64,000 bases of DNA from Streptomyces hyderabadensis (GTDB lineage Bacteria > Actinomycetota > Actinomycetes > Streptomycetales > Streptomycetaceae), in NCBI RefSeq assembly GCF_020404845.1, contig NZ_JAIOJZ010000003.1:1-64000 (forward strand), read 5' to 3'. Numbering within the stretch: position 1 is the first letter of the stretch; every line of letters begins with the position of its first letter. The notes under the pieces are model-generated. The model saw only the letters and a program-made list of their open reading frames with translations, was not told the DNA's origin and made no database searches. This document shows, one piece after another, positions 33,846-48,158 of this stretch. The translations under genes and the position numbers were made by a program.

Positions 33846-34598
33846 GTGGCACGACGACTGCGCTTCAACGGCACCGACAGCAAGAACGGTGGCTGCCCCG
33901 CCGTTCATGAGGATCTCGACTCTAATGAGATCATCGTCCAAGGAACACCGCTCACTGACCCCGAGGACATCGCCCAGCTCCAGCACTTCGGCCCCGGAGA
34001 TGCTGCGGTGGTCGTGCCGCGTGAACTCCTCGCCAATCACGGGCCCAAGGACGTCACCCGCGTGCCCAAGCTGATCGCCCTGGAGGAGTTCGGGCGGCTT
34101 TTCGAGACCTTCGATCACTCGGCTTGGCATCTGGAGACGCGGCGGGGTTACGCATCAGACCGGGAGGACGCCGGATACGCGGAATTTCTTTCGACCGGCA
34201 CGGCCCCGTGCGACCTCGACAGCGAGTGGTGCACGAACATCCGCCAGCAGACGGCCAGCGGCAAGTACGTGGGGCGGGTACGCGTCGTCGACAACCCGCC
34301 GACCGAGGGACAGTTGTTCCTGCTCGACTATGCGAGGTGCAACGCAGCCACGGGCGAGGACGTGCGCAACCTGTGGCGCGAAGACGCAGAGCAGCTCCGG
34401 CTGCCCGCTGAAGACTTCTGGATCTTCGACAGTCGTCTGGTGGCCGTGCTGCGTTTCGATGACGAGGACGCCTTGCGCGACGTCGAGGTCATCACGGAGC
34501 CTGCCGAGGTCTTGCGGTACTGCCAGGTCCGCGACGCCGCGGTGCACGGGTCCGTCCCGTACGACGAGTTCACGGCGCAACTCGGCGCCGACCACTAG
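33846..34598 (+). CDS. DUF6879-family protein, partner of XRE regulator
   Basis: A 250-residue soluble protein. From about residue 75 it matches my memory of the DUF6879 family (LEEFGRLFETFDHSAWHLETR, then a C-terminal EDFWIFDSRLVAVLRFDD strand region). The first 75 residues carry a short N-terminal domain containing CPAVHEDLDSNEIIVQG. Such proteins regularly precede XRE-DUF5753 regulators and may act as their antagonist, by analogy with Scr1/Scr2 and WhiJ systems. The GTG start follows ATGGGAGG. The gap to the regulator gene is 12 bases. Confidence 0.72.
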   Translation: MARRLRFNGTDSKNGGCPAVHEDLDSNEIIVQGTPLTDPEDIAQLQHFGPGDAAVVVPRELLANHGPKDVTRVPKLIALEEFGRLFETFDHSAWHLETRRGYASDREDAGYAEFLSTGTAPCDLDSEWCTNIRQQTASGKYVGRVRVVDNPPTEGQLFLLDYARCNAATGEDVRNLWREDAEQLRLPAEDFWIFDSRLVAVLRFDDEDALRDVEVITEPAEVLRYCQVRDAAVHGSVPYDEFTAQLGADH

Positions 34599-34610
34599 CG
34601 AGCGGAACCA

Positions 34611-35462
34611 GTGAGCACAGACTTCCAGCAGGCCAGGGAGGCTCTCGGACTGCGCTTGAGGGAACTCCGGCTGTCGGCCCCGGGAGGACGGCTCACCGGC
34701 ACGCAACTGGCACAGCGACTCGGCTGGCCACACTCCAAGATCTACAAGCTGGAGAACGGCCAGCAGACCGCCACCAGCGAAGACCTGCGGGCCTGGGCCG
34801 CAGGCGTCGGCCAGCCGGACATCTTCGATGAACTGGACGCCCGGCTCAAGGGCTTCGAGTCCCACATCCGCTCCTGGCGCCGGCAACTGGCCGCCGGGCA
34901 CCGGCCCGTGCAGGACAGTTGGAACCTTGAGGTCGGGCGGTCCCAGGCCATCTACGCCTGGGAGGAGTCTGTCGTCCCTGGCATGCTGCAGACAGCCGAC
35001 TACGCACGGCACATCTTCCTGCGGTACGCAGACCTCCAGGGCTCGGTCCGCGACACAGACGAGGCAGTCCGCGCCCGCATGCGGCGCCAGGAGTGGTTGT
35101 ACGAGGCAGGCCGGAAGTTCCACGCCCTGGTGTGGGAGGCGGCACTACACGCCCTGATCTGTCCTCCGTCTGTCCTCGCCAGCCAACTCGATCGACTCGC
35201 GGGCGTTGTCGGCATGGACACCGTGGAGCTGGGGATCATTCCGCTCGGCGCCTCGCTCAAGATCCCGACAGCCAACGGTTTCTGGATCCTGGATGACAGG
35301 CTCGTGATCGCCGAGGACTGGCATGCAGAGCTGTGGCTGGACGACGCCGAGAGCGTGGCGACCTACCTGCGGGTCTGGAACACACTCCGGGAGTCCGCCG
35401 TATATGGCGTTGACGCTCAGAACCTCATCAGTGCAGTACGACGGACGTTGCGCTCGCGCTGA
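34611..35462 (+). CDS. XRE-family regulator with DUF5753 domain (WhiJ/Scr1-like)
   Basis: A 283-residue DNA-binding protein. The N-terminal XRE helix-turn-helix lies at about residues 10-70 (TGTQLAQRLGWPHSKIYKLENGQ). The DUF5753 domain spans about residues 95-275 (QDSWNLEVGRSQAIYAWEES is not its first strand but lies just before VVPGMLQTADYAR, its usual opening). In Streptomyces such regulators (WhiJ, Scr1) control development or antibiotics with a small partner. The partner here is probably the DUF6879 protein upstream. The likely operator is the phased repeat at 33712-33751. Confidence 0.85.
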   Translation: MSTDFQQAREALGLRLRELRLSAPGGRLTGTQLAQRLGWPHSKIYKLENGQQTATSEDLRAWAAGVGQPDIFDELDARLKGFESHIRSWRRQLAAGHRPVQDSWNLEVGRSQAIYAWEESVVPGMLQTADYARHIFLRYADLQGSVRDTDEAVRARMRRQEWLYEAGRKFHALVWEAALHALICPPSVLASQLDRLAGVVGMDTVELGIIPLGASLKIPTANGFWILDDRLVIAEDWHAELWLDDAESVATYLRVWNTLRESAVYGVDAQNLISAVRRTLRSR

Positions 35463-35670
35463 CCCGACTTTCAAAAAACTCGTTCTCGACGTCGTCAGCG
35501 CTCCCGGGTACCGGGGGGGCTGGCTGGTTCCATCCGTTGGGGCCATGGCGTGGACGGTCCTCGGCCACTCGCCCAAGTGGGCCGGGTGACTGGACGTCGG
35601 GCATCAGAAACACAAAGCTGCGGATCAAGCGACCTTCCTCGGTCCGGTAAGTCGTCGTTCCCGGCGAGTT

Positions 35671-36153
35671 CTACAGCGGCGGCGACTGGCCGTAAGGCCA
35701 GTAGATGTCCTGACCGGGGTGCTGAGCCTGGTTGATCTGGGCGATCTGGGCCCAGATGGCGGCCTGCCGGGCCTGAGCGTTCTGCGCGGCCTTGGCCTGC
35801 TGGAGGGCTGCTTTCTTGGCGCGCAACTGCTCGGACTCGGCGTAGGCCTGGGCGGCTGCCTCCTGGGCGTCGGCCCAGGAGATGTCGTCGCGAGGACAGA
35901 GGTGGCCGATCTGGCAGAAGTAGGCACACAGCAGGCAGAAGCCGACGGCGACGGGCATGAGAACGTGCCACATGGTCGGGTCATGGCCGGAGAGCATCAG
36001 CGGGACGAGCACGGCGACCACGACGGCGGTGCCGAGCCAGAACTTGGCGCCGTCCAGGACGATCACGGCGATGAGGGGCGCCCACCGTCGGTCAGTTCTG
36101 TGACCCACCACGGGTGCGGTGCTTGGAGCGGGCGAGGACCACCGTCGGGCCAT
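35671..36153 (-). CDS. Membrane protein with coiled-coil tail, mobile-element associated
   Basis: A 160-residue protein. Two transmembrane helices (about residues 28-52 and 62-80) are followed by a CQIGHLCPRDD segment and a 60-residue Ala/Gln/Lys-rich region that looks like a coiled coil (QLRAKKAALQQAKAAQNAQ). The ATG follows AGGGAG. The function is unknown; its place next to integrase remnants suggests it belongs to an integrative element. Confidence 0.65.
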   Translation of the reverse strand: MARRWSSPAPSTAPVVGHRTDRRWAPLIAVIVLDGAKFWLGTAVVVAVLVPLMLSGHDPTMWHVLMPVAVGFCLLCAYFCQIGHLCPRDDISWADAQEAAAQAYAESEQLRAKKAALQQAKAAQNAQARQAAIWAQIAQINQAQHPGQDIYWPYGQSPPL

Positions 36154-36470
36154 GTCGTACTCCCTGCTGCGCGAGGTTTTTCAAGGTCGGGCATGGTGAT
36201 GGCTGGGCCCTCCTGGCACTCCTGGGCGGCCTCCTGAACCTCGTCTCCAGCCGTGCAGACCGCGCCCGTGGAGGTGTCGACCAGCTCGCCGTTTGCCGGC
36301 TTCTGCTTCCCAGCGCTGGACTGGGTGGCGTCACGCACGGGCATGGAGGCATCCCTGGGCGCCGGGATGACGTTGGCGAGCTCCTTGCCGATACGCGTAA
36401 TGACGGTGGTTGTTTGTCTGTCGCTGAGTGCGAGCTGCTGGCACCGCCCCCGGCCGTCCAGTACGTACAC
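36063..36470 (-). CDS. Possible hypothetical protein, end uncertain
   Basis: The minus-strand frame from 36470 shows strong third-position G/C for about 100 codons (RQTTTVITRIGKELANVIPA), then loses it near 36175, where the next gene begins. It reads through to 36063, overlapping that gene by 91 bases, which suggests a shifted or lost stop. The 5' end overlaps the start of the integrase fragment on the other strand. No family is recognised. Confidence 0.35.
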   Translation of the reverse strand: MYVLDGRGRCQQLALSDRQTTTVITRIGKELANVIPAPRDASMPVRDATQSSAGKQKPANGELVDTSTGAVCTAGDEVQEAAQECQEGPAITMPDLEKPRAAGSTTWPDGGPRPLQAPHPWWVTELTDGGRPSSP

Positions 36471-36942
36471 GCCGTGCTCCGGTCCGCCCTACAGCAAGCG
36501 ATGCGCGAAGAGCTGATCGCTAGGAACGTCGCGCGCATCGTTGAGACCCCGACCGTCACGCCCAAGGAGGTGCGCCCCTTGGACGGCGCCGAAGCGCGAA
36601 TCCTGCTCAAGACCGCCCTGACCCACCACCGCGAGCAGCAAGAGCGCGAACGCAAGTCGCGGGCAAGAAGTGGCAGCCGGTGCAGGGCCAGCCGGACGGG
36701 CTGATCTTCACCACGCAAGGGTGCACGATCTACGGCACACCTGCGCCTCGCATCTGCTCTCACGAGGGGTCGACGCTCGCACGATCATGGAGACGCTCGG
36801 ACACTGCACCATCACGATGACGCTCGATACATACGCGCATGTGATGGACACGACGCTGCGAGCGGCTGCTGAGCGTATGGACGACGCGCTGAATCTCGAT
36901 GACCACGACGAGGGGTCGGAGGGGGAAGCATCGGACGACTGA
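36430..36942 (+). pseudogene. Tyrosine integrase remnant A
   Basis: The plus strand holds pieces of a phage/AICE-type integrase. First, frame 36114 carries VQYVHAVLRSALQQAMREEL and onwards, the end of the core-binding domain. Then, after a break near 36655, frame 36670 carries the catalytic end HDLRHTCASHLLSRGVDART with HxxR, the second His in LGHCTIT, and the Tyr in LDTYAHVM. The region between, which should hold the first catalytic Arg, is missing, so the gene is inactive. It is followed by two TGATGTCA repeats and then the first att copy. Confidence 0.8.
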
Positions 36943-36962
36943 GGGTGTCTCTCCAGGCGCAC

Positions 36963-36983
36963 TGATGTCAGCCGTTGATGTCA
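36963..36983 (+). repeat. TGATGTCA direct repeats, candidate integrase arm sites
   Basis: TGATGTCA at 36963-36970 and 36976-36983 (13-base period) lies between integrase remnant A and the att repeat, the usual place for arm-type binding sites. Confidence 0.4.
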
Positions 36984-37006
36984 AAGGCCCCGCCGGTTTT
37001 CCAGGC

Positions 37007-37065
37007 GGGGCCTTTGACCTGTGTGCACTCGGCAGGATTCGAACCTGCAACCTTCTGATCCGTAG
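37007..37065. repeat. att direct repeat, left copy (3' part of tRNA-Arg)
   Basis: These 59 bases are identical to 38374-38432. They contain the 3' part of tRNA-Arg(ACG) up to the anticodon loop, plus the start of its terminator. Upstream, TCAAAGGCCCCGCC (36981-36994) pairs with GGCGGGGCCTTTGA (37004-37017), rebuilding a terminator. It marks a tRNA integration junction. Confidence 0.9.
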
Positions 37066-37173
37066 CTCTGTGTGGATCGGGCTGTGGTTGCGGTACTTCA
37101 CTGCTGTACTCACTCGCCCTCGGACCGCCGACATCAGGCCGAAGGCGGCTGTTGCCTCAACTAACCTGCCAGC

Positions 37174-37401
37174 GTGGACTGGTTCATAGTGCTGGCCGTG
37201 GCCATCCCTTTCGTCGCGCTGGGTACAGCCATCGTCCGGGACTACCGAGGGTTTCGGAGCAGCTTCTACCAGTCTGGCATCGGGCCACCGTCCCAGGCAG
37301 CGGAGCGTCGCTACGGCGGTGTCACACGGCTGGTGGGCTGGGTTTTCATTGTGCTCCCGCTGTATCCGCTCGTTGTCGAGACGATCCGCCTGTTCCTGTA
37401 G
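37174..37401 (+). CDS. Small two-helix membrane protein in mini-element
   Basis: A 75-residue protein with a helix at residues 3-20 and another at 50-70, joined by a polar loop (RDYRGFRSSFYQSGIGPP). GTG 37174 follows TAACCT (37162-37167) at a six-base distance, so the transcript is probably leaderless. It is the only other gene between the two att copies besides the integrase fragment. The function is unknown. Confidence 0.55.
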   Translation: MDWFIVLAVAIPFVALGTAIVRDYRGFRSSFYQSGIGPPSQAAERRYGGVTRLVGWVFIVLPLYPLVVETIRLFL

Positions 37402-37655
37402 GTGCCTAACCGTCGTCCCCATCTTCACCCACCACTCACCTCAGCCCCCATCCCGTCCGCCGTCGACCCACACACCGTGGAGCGGGCGTGGTTCATGGCG
37501 TCCAGGTGGAGCGCGCCACTGTACGAACGACCTGGACGCCATGGGCCGCGTCTGCTCGGCTCTGCCTGGGTCGACGGTGGACGCGGGATGGGAGCACCCC
37601 ACGCACGCCCTCTACGGGCCCGCGGTCGGCGATGGCGCCCCCTGGCCTCCCTGGT

Positions 37656-38313
37656 GAAGGTGCCTAAGCCCCGGCGTCGCCGTATCAAGCCGTGGTCGGT
37701 CGCTGAGGCGGGCCAGTTCCTCACCGATGCCGCCGCGCGGGAGGATCACCTCTTCGCAGCCTGGGTCCTGGTCCTCAGTCTCGGCCTGCGTCGCAGTGAG
37801 GTCTTGGGCCTGACGTGGAAGTCCGTCGACTTCGAGCGGGGCGAGCTGCACGTGGATCACCAGATCCAGCGCGCCGGGCGTCAGATCCTTCACCGCGAGA
37901 CCAAGACTGAGGACTCCGACGACTTCCTTCCCTTGCCGGCACTCTGCCTCAAGGCGCTGCGGATGCGGCGTGCTCAGCAGATCGGGGACCGGAAGGCCGC
38001 CGGGGAACTCTGGCAGAACAGTCATGATCTGGTCTTCACGACGAAGTACGGCACCCCGATCGAGCCGGGCAACATGACCCGGATGTTCGCCCTGCGGGCT
38101 CGTCGCGCCGGCCTGCGGGTGATCCCGCTCCGGAACACCCGGCACACGTGCAGCTCACTCCTGGTGGCCCTGAAGGTGCACCCAAAGGTGGCGCAGCGCA
38201 TCCTTCGGCACTCGCAGATCGCCATGCCGATGGAGGTCTACGCCGAAGCGAGCGAGGAGGAGGTGCGGGACGCGATCGGCAAGCTGTCGGACGCGATGGG
38301 CGGCACCGGTTGA
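37656..38313 (+). pseudogene. Tyrosine integrase remnant B (catalytic domain only)
   Basis: About 218 residues of a site-specific recombinase catalytic domain: first Arg in LSLGLRRSEVLGL, Lys/beta region, RHTCSSLL, second His in ILRHSQIA and Tyr in MEVYAEAS. The N-terminal arm and core-binding domains are absent; the sequence before 37656 does not resemble them in any frame. The usual His of HxxR is replaced by Arg (RNTRHT). It is therefore probably inactive or dependent on another integrase. It lies between two identical att copies and ends 60 bases before the right one. Confidence 0.8.
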
Positions 38314-38316
38314 CGC

Positions 38317-38340
38317 GGTTGCTGTACTTCGCTGCTGTAC
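38317..38340 (+). repeat. Terminal repeat of mini-element, right copy
   Basis: GGTTGCTGTACTTCGCTGCT plus GTAC here matches 37086-37109 at 22 of 24 positions. Both copies lie just inside the att repeats, so they are likely integrase arm sites; each contains a repeated TGTAC-type core. Confidence 0.5.
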
Positions 38341-38355
38341 GGCCGTGAAACGACG

Positions 38356-38383
38356 AAGGCCCCGGATCGCTCCGGGGCCTTTG
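38356..38383 (-). terminator. Terminator of tRNA-Arg
   Basis: AAGGCCCCGG and CCGGGGCCTT flank a six-base loop just past the tRNA 3' end. Half of the hairpin lies inside the att repeat. Confidence 0.65.
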
Positions 38384-38432
38384 ACCTGTGTGCACTCGGC
38401 AGGATTCGAACCTGCAACCTTCTGATCCGTAG
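38374..38432. repeat. att direct repeat, right copy, within intact tRNA-Arg
   Basis: Identical to 37007-37065 over 59 bases. It overlaps the 3' part of the functional tRNA-Arg gene, the usual outcome of tRNA-targeted integration. Confidence 0.9.
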
Positions 38433-38463
38433 TCAGATGCTCTATCCGTTAAGCTACGAGTGC
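38391..38463 (-). tRNA. tRNA-Arg(ACG)
   Basis: A 73-base tRNA. The acceptor arms GCACTCG and CGAGTGC pair perfectly, with discriminator A. The anticodon loop CTACGGA gives ACG, the TadA substrate. It is the insertion target of the elements to its left. Confidence 0.95.
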
Positions 38464-38615
38464 TTGTCTTTTCAGTTTTACCGCCGCTCCCGTTCCTTCC
38501 GGCCCGTTCGCGGCGACAGGAAGAACATTACATGACTGCCGCCGTCATGTGAAATCCATTGGCCGCACCCCTTGTGACCTGGGCAGATGCCTTCCTGGGG
38601 CGGCCGGCAAACGCA

Positions 38616-38644
38616 GAAGCCCCGGCCGTGCGGGCCGGGGCTTC
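38616..38644 (-). terminator. Terminator of tRNA-Ser(GCT)
   Basis: GAAGCCCCGGCC and GGCCGGGGCTTC close a GTGCG loop, 11 bases past the tRNA 3' end. Confidence 0.7.
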
Positions 38645-38654
38645 CGTGATCGTG

Positions 38655-38745
38655 CGGAGGCGGAGGGATTTGAACCCTCGATGGGGTGTAAGCCCCAAAC
38701 CGCATTAGCAGTGCGGCGCCATAGACCGGACTAGGCGACGCCTCC
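38655..38745 (-). tRNA. tRNA-Ser(GCT)
   Basis: A 91-base class II tRNA. The acceptor arms GGAGGCG and CGCCTCC pair, with discriminator G. The anticodon loop CTGCTAA in the CCGCA/TGCGG stem gives GCT. A long variable arm is present. Confidence 0.95.
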
Positions 38746-38925
38746 AGACAACATCACCACCTCGCGTGCGAGCGCGAGTGGCGCGTGCCGATGATGACAC
38801 AGTTGAGCGCGCTGTCACCAATCGACCCCTACGGTACTAGGCGCGCGGGCCGCAGGGCAAAGCCCTTACGGCGTAGTCCACGGCCGGTCGCGCAACGTCC
38901 GGGCGGCCGGCGCGTTGGTCAGGTC

Positions 38926-39387
38926 ATGCACCAGGTCACCCGCACCCCCGCCGCCCGCCTCCTCGGCGCCGCCGCCCTGTCCGCCGCCGCCCTCGCCTCC
39001 GTCTGCGCCGCGCCCACGGCCGCGGCCGCCGGGCCCGGCGCCCCGGACGGCGACCACCTCACGGTCACCGTCCGCGACGCCGGGCAGGGCATGGACGGCA
39101 CCTACGAGCTGTACTGCCACCCCGCCGCAGGTGACCATCCCGACGCGGAGGGCGCCTGCGCCGTCGTCGACGGCGACACCCGGTGGGGACAGGAGGCCTT
39201 CGCGCCGGTGCCCGAGGGCAGCATGTGCACCATGCAGTACGGCGGCCCCGCCACCGCGCGCGTCACCGGCACCTGGGCCGGACGCCCCGTCGACGCGACG
39301 TACGACCGCCGCGACGGCTGCGAGATCTCCCGCTGGGACCGCATGGTGCCGCTGCTGCCCGACCTCGGGGGCCGGGCCCGGCCCTAG
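38926..39387 (+). CDS. SSI-family secreted protease inhibitor
   Basis: A 153-residue secreted protein. The signal peptide covers about residues 1-34 (hydrophobic LLGAAALSAAALASVCA, cleavage near AAAAG). The mature part carries four cysteines in the subtilisin-inhibitor spacing (YELYCHPAAG, GACAVVD, SMCTMQYGG, DGCEIS). Streptomyces subtilisin inhibitors control extracellular proteases and transglutaminase activation. The reactive-site region after the second cysteine pair differs from classic SSI, so the target is uncertain. The ribosome site is weak (CAGGTC). Confidence 0.75.
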   Translation: MHQVTRTPAARLLGAAALSAAALASVCAAPTAAAAGPGAPDGDHLTVTVRDAGQGMDGTYELYCHPAAGDHPDAEGACAVVDGDTRWGQEAFAPVPEGSMCTMQYGGPATARVTGTWAGRPVDATYDRRDGCEISRWDRMVPLLPDLGGRARP

Positions 39388-39582
39388 GGGAGGGATGCCG
39401 GACGGGCTCGGCCCGACGGTCACCGGTCACACGTTCTACGTCACTTCCTCGTGCGACCTCCGTCCCATCCCACGCCGCCCGGCGGGCCCCAACCCTTAGA
39501 CTCCCTCGCGTGACACGCTGCGGGCCGATTGGCAAGATGGCCCAGGCGGTCGGCAAGTGCGGTAACAGGAGGGAAGCGTCTC

Positions 39583-44199
<4,617 letters not shown>

Positions 44200-44239
44200 C
44201 GGTCCCCGTCCGCCTCGCCGGCCGACGGCGGCCTTCGCG

Positions 44240-44818
44240 TCAGCGGTCGACGATCCGCCGGGCCGCCTGTTTGATCGACTCGCGCAGCCGGTCGGCGTCG
44301 CCGTCCTCGCCGCCGACCAGGATGCGTTTCATCTGCGGTACGACGACCGCCCAGTTCGCCATCGCGACCAGCAGGAACAGGAGGTCGGGCGCCGGGATGG
44401 CGTCGGTGATCACGCCGCGCTCCTGGCCGTCCCGCACGGCGGCGACCTTGCGGGCGTAGTGCGCCTGGCGTTCGGCCTCGTGGGGCAGCTCGGCGGTGCC
44501 GTACTCCATGCCCTCCCAGAAGAGAAGGCGCAGCAGCTCGGGGTGGGCGGCGTGGTAGTCCAGCAGCCGGTCGATCCAGCCCTCGACGTCGTCCGGGTCG
44601 ACGGGGACGGAGATCGCGAGGTCGAGCATCTTCTTCTCGAGGACGGACGCGAACAGCTCGCCCTTGCTGCCGTAGTAGGCGTAGATCAGCTGCTTGTTGG
44701 CCTTGGCCTCGGCCGCGATGCGGTCGATGCGCGCGCCGGCGATGCCGTGGCGGGCGAACTCCGCCACCGCCGCCTCGAAGATCCGGGCCTTGGTGGCCTC
44801 GGGGTCCCTTGCTGCCAT
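44240..44818 (-). CDS. TetR-family regulator of divergent MFS gene
   Basis: A 192-residue repressor. The helix-turn-helix is at residues 10-60 (GIAGARIDRIAAEAKANKQLIYAYY) and the rest is a helical ligand domain. It is divergent from an MFS exporter with a 136-base spacer that carries two AACCAA-type inverted repeats. TACCCT ends six bases before the ATG, so it is probably leaderless. The frame is open farther upstream, but those codons cross the operators. Confidence 0.87.
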   Translation of the reverse strand: MAARDPEATKARIFEAAVAEFARHGIAGARIDRIAAEAKANKQLIYAYYGSKGELFASVLEKKMLDLAISVPVDPDDVEGWIDRLLDYHAAHPELLRLLFWEGMEYGTAELPHEAERQAHYARKVAAVRDGQERGVITDAIPAPDLLFLLVAMANWAVVVPQMKRILVGGEDGDADRLRESIKQAARRIVDR

Positions 44819-44846
44819 GGGGCAAGGGTAGCGGGGCGGGGAAGGT

Positions 44847-44922
44847 AACCAACTATTTGGTTGACAGCCCTCGGGAATGCGGACCAGACTCCCGGAGTTA
44901 CTTCCAACCAACCAGTTAGTTG
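44847..44922. promoter_or_regulatory. Two AACCAA-type inverted repeats, TetR operators
   Basis: AACCAA-CTAT-TTGGTT (44847-44862) is perfect. CAACCAAC (44905-44912) and GTTAGTTG (44915-44922) form a second site with one mismatch. They flank the promoters of the divergent tetR and MFS genes. Confidence 0.6.
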
Positions 44923-44954
44923 CTACTTGCGCGCTCGAAGGAGTCGCTCCGCTC

Positions 44955-46292
44955 ATGCCGTCATCGCCGTCCCCCTCCGCCACCCCGCAGTCCGGGCTCG
45001 AACCCGCTCCTGCGCGTCCGGCGCATCCCGCGGGCACGTCGCCCGAAACCGGCCCGTCCGAAACCGGCCCGTCCGGGACCAGTCCGTTCGGACCCGGTCG
45101 GTCCGGGGCCGGTCCGTCCGGGGTGGCCGCCCGCCTCTTCCTCCCCCTGATCGCCCTGTGCACCGCCGTGACGGCCGCCAACATCTACCTCGCGGCGCCG
45201 CTGCTCCCCCTCATCGCCCACGACATGGGATCCACCCCGTCGGCAGTGGCCTGGCTCGCCTCGGTCGCACAACTGGGGTACGCGGCCGGCCTGCTCTTCT
45301 TCGCCCCGCTCGGGGACAGCGTGAACCGGCGCCGGCTGGTCGCGGTCCTCTCGCTGGTCGCCACGGCGGCGCTGCTCGCCGCCGCCGCGTCGGCGGGGAC
45401 CGGTGCGCTCGCCGGCGCCGTCCTGGTCGCCTCGGCGGCGACCGTCGTACCGCAGCTGCTCGTCCCGCTGGTCGCCGAGCGCGCCCCGGCCGACCGCCGG
45501 GCCCGGCACGTCGCGGCCGTCATCGCGGGCCTGTTCACCGGCGTCGTCGCGGCCCGGGTGCTGGGCGGTCTCGCCGGGCAGGCCTTCGGCTGGCGCGCGG
45601 TGTTCGTCGGCGCCGCCGTGCTGACCGCCGTACTGGGGCTGGCGACGGCGCACATCCTGCCCGTGGAGCGGCGGCAGCGGCGGGGGCCGCTGTTCGCGGG
45701 GCTCGTGGCGATACCGGGTGTGGTGCGCCGCTCGCCCGACCTGTGGCGGGCGTGCGTGCGGCAGGCGGGGATGTACGGCGCCTGGAGTGCCCTGTGGACC
45801 TCGCTCGCGCTGCTGCTCGCGGGGGACGAGGGGTACGGCATGACCACCGCCGCGGCCGGGCTGTTCGGCCTGTTCGGGCTGGCGGCGAGTGTCGTCGCGC
45901 CGCTCGCCGGGGGCCTGGTCGACCGGTTCGGCGCCGCCAAGGTGGTGCGCTCCGCGTATGCGCTGGCCGCCCTCTCGGTGCCGCTGTTCTGGCTGGGCGG
46001 CCAGGCGATGGCGGCCCTGTGCGCGGCCGCCGTCCTGGTGCACGCCGCGCTGGTCGCCTCGCACGTCGCCAACCAGACCCTGGCCCTGACCACCACCTCG
46101 GCACCGGCCACCGCCAACACGGCGTACGTCGTCGCCGGTTTCGCGGGCGGCGCGCTGGCCTCGGCCCTCGCGGGGCCCGCGTACGGCCACTGGGGCTGGG
46201 GCGGCGTGTGCGCGGTGGCGGGTGCCTGGCTGGTGCTGGGGTGGACGGCCACGGCCGTACGCCCGGCGCGTGCCGCACGCACGGCGCGGTGA
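44955..46292 (+). CDS. MFS (DHA1-type) transporter
   Basis: A 445-residue exporter with 12 predicted helices after a 55-residue Pro/Ser/Gly-rich cytoplasmic tail containing a repeated ETGPS/GTSP pattern. Motif A is LGDSVNRRRLVAV between helices 2 and 3. The likely role is efflux of a small compound under the adjacent TetR. The start is uncertain: ATG 44955 has GGAG 12 bases upstream, and a later start within the tail is possible. Confidence 0.82.
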   Translation: MPSSPSPSATPQSGLEPAPARPAHPAGTSPETGPSETGPSGTSPFGPGRSGAGPSGVAARLFLPLIALCTAVTAANIYLAAPLLPLIAHDMGSTPSAVAWLASVAQLGYAAGLLFFAPLGDSVNRRRLVAVLSLVATAALLAAAASAGTGALAGAVLVASAATVVPQLLVPLVAERAPADRRARHVAAVIAGLFTGVVAARVLGGLAGQAFGWRAVFVGAAVLTAVLGLATAHILPVERRQRRGPLFAGLVAIPGVVRRSPDLWRACVRQAGMYGAWSALWTSLALLLAGDEGYGMTTAAAGLFGLFGLAASVVAPLAGGLVDRFGAAKVVRSAYALAALSVPLFWLGGQAMAALCAAAVLVHAALVASHVANQTLALTTTSAPATANTAYVVAGFAGGALASALAGPAYGHWGWGGVCAVAGAWLVLGWTATAVRPARAARTAR

Positions 46293-46300
46293 GGACGGAG

Positions 46301-46338
46301 GGGTGCCGGGCGCAGGCCGCGGGGTCCGCCCGGCACCC
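46301..46338. terminator. Bidirectional terminator between MFS and acyl-CoA synthetase
   Basis: GGGTGCCGGGCG (46301-46312) pairs with CGCCCGGCACCC (46327-46338) over a 14-base loop, between two convergent genes. Confidence 0.65.
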
Positions 46339-46353
46339 TCGTCCACGTGCCGG

Positions 46354-48009
<1,656 letters not shown>

Positions 48010-48067
48010 GGTGTCCTCCCGGGGCGACATTGCCTACGCGGCGGTAAGGGTTGCGCTGATTCTGCGC

Positions 48068-48085
48068 ACATACCGCGCGGTATGT
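48068..48085. promoter_or_regulatory. 18-bp perfect palindrome upstream of acyl-CoA synthetase
   Basis: ACATACCGCGCGGTATGT is fully symmetric, the form of a TetR/FadR-type operator. It lies in the promoter region of the minus-strand acyl-CoA synthetase gene. Confidence 0.6.
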
Positions 48086-48158
48086 CACTACTCCCGGGTG
48101 ATCGATCAGTGCGCGGGTCCGCCCACGCGACTCCACTGGAGGTTCACATACCGGGCCA

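Noticed and set aside
36114..36430. Extension of the integrase A frame to the left
   Set aside because: Codon bias there favours the opposite strand (gene at 36063-36470), so the integrase remnant probably begins near 36430.
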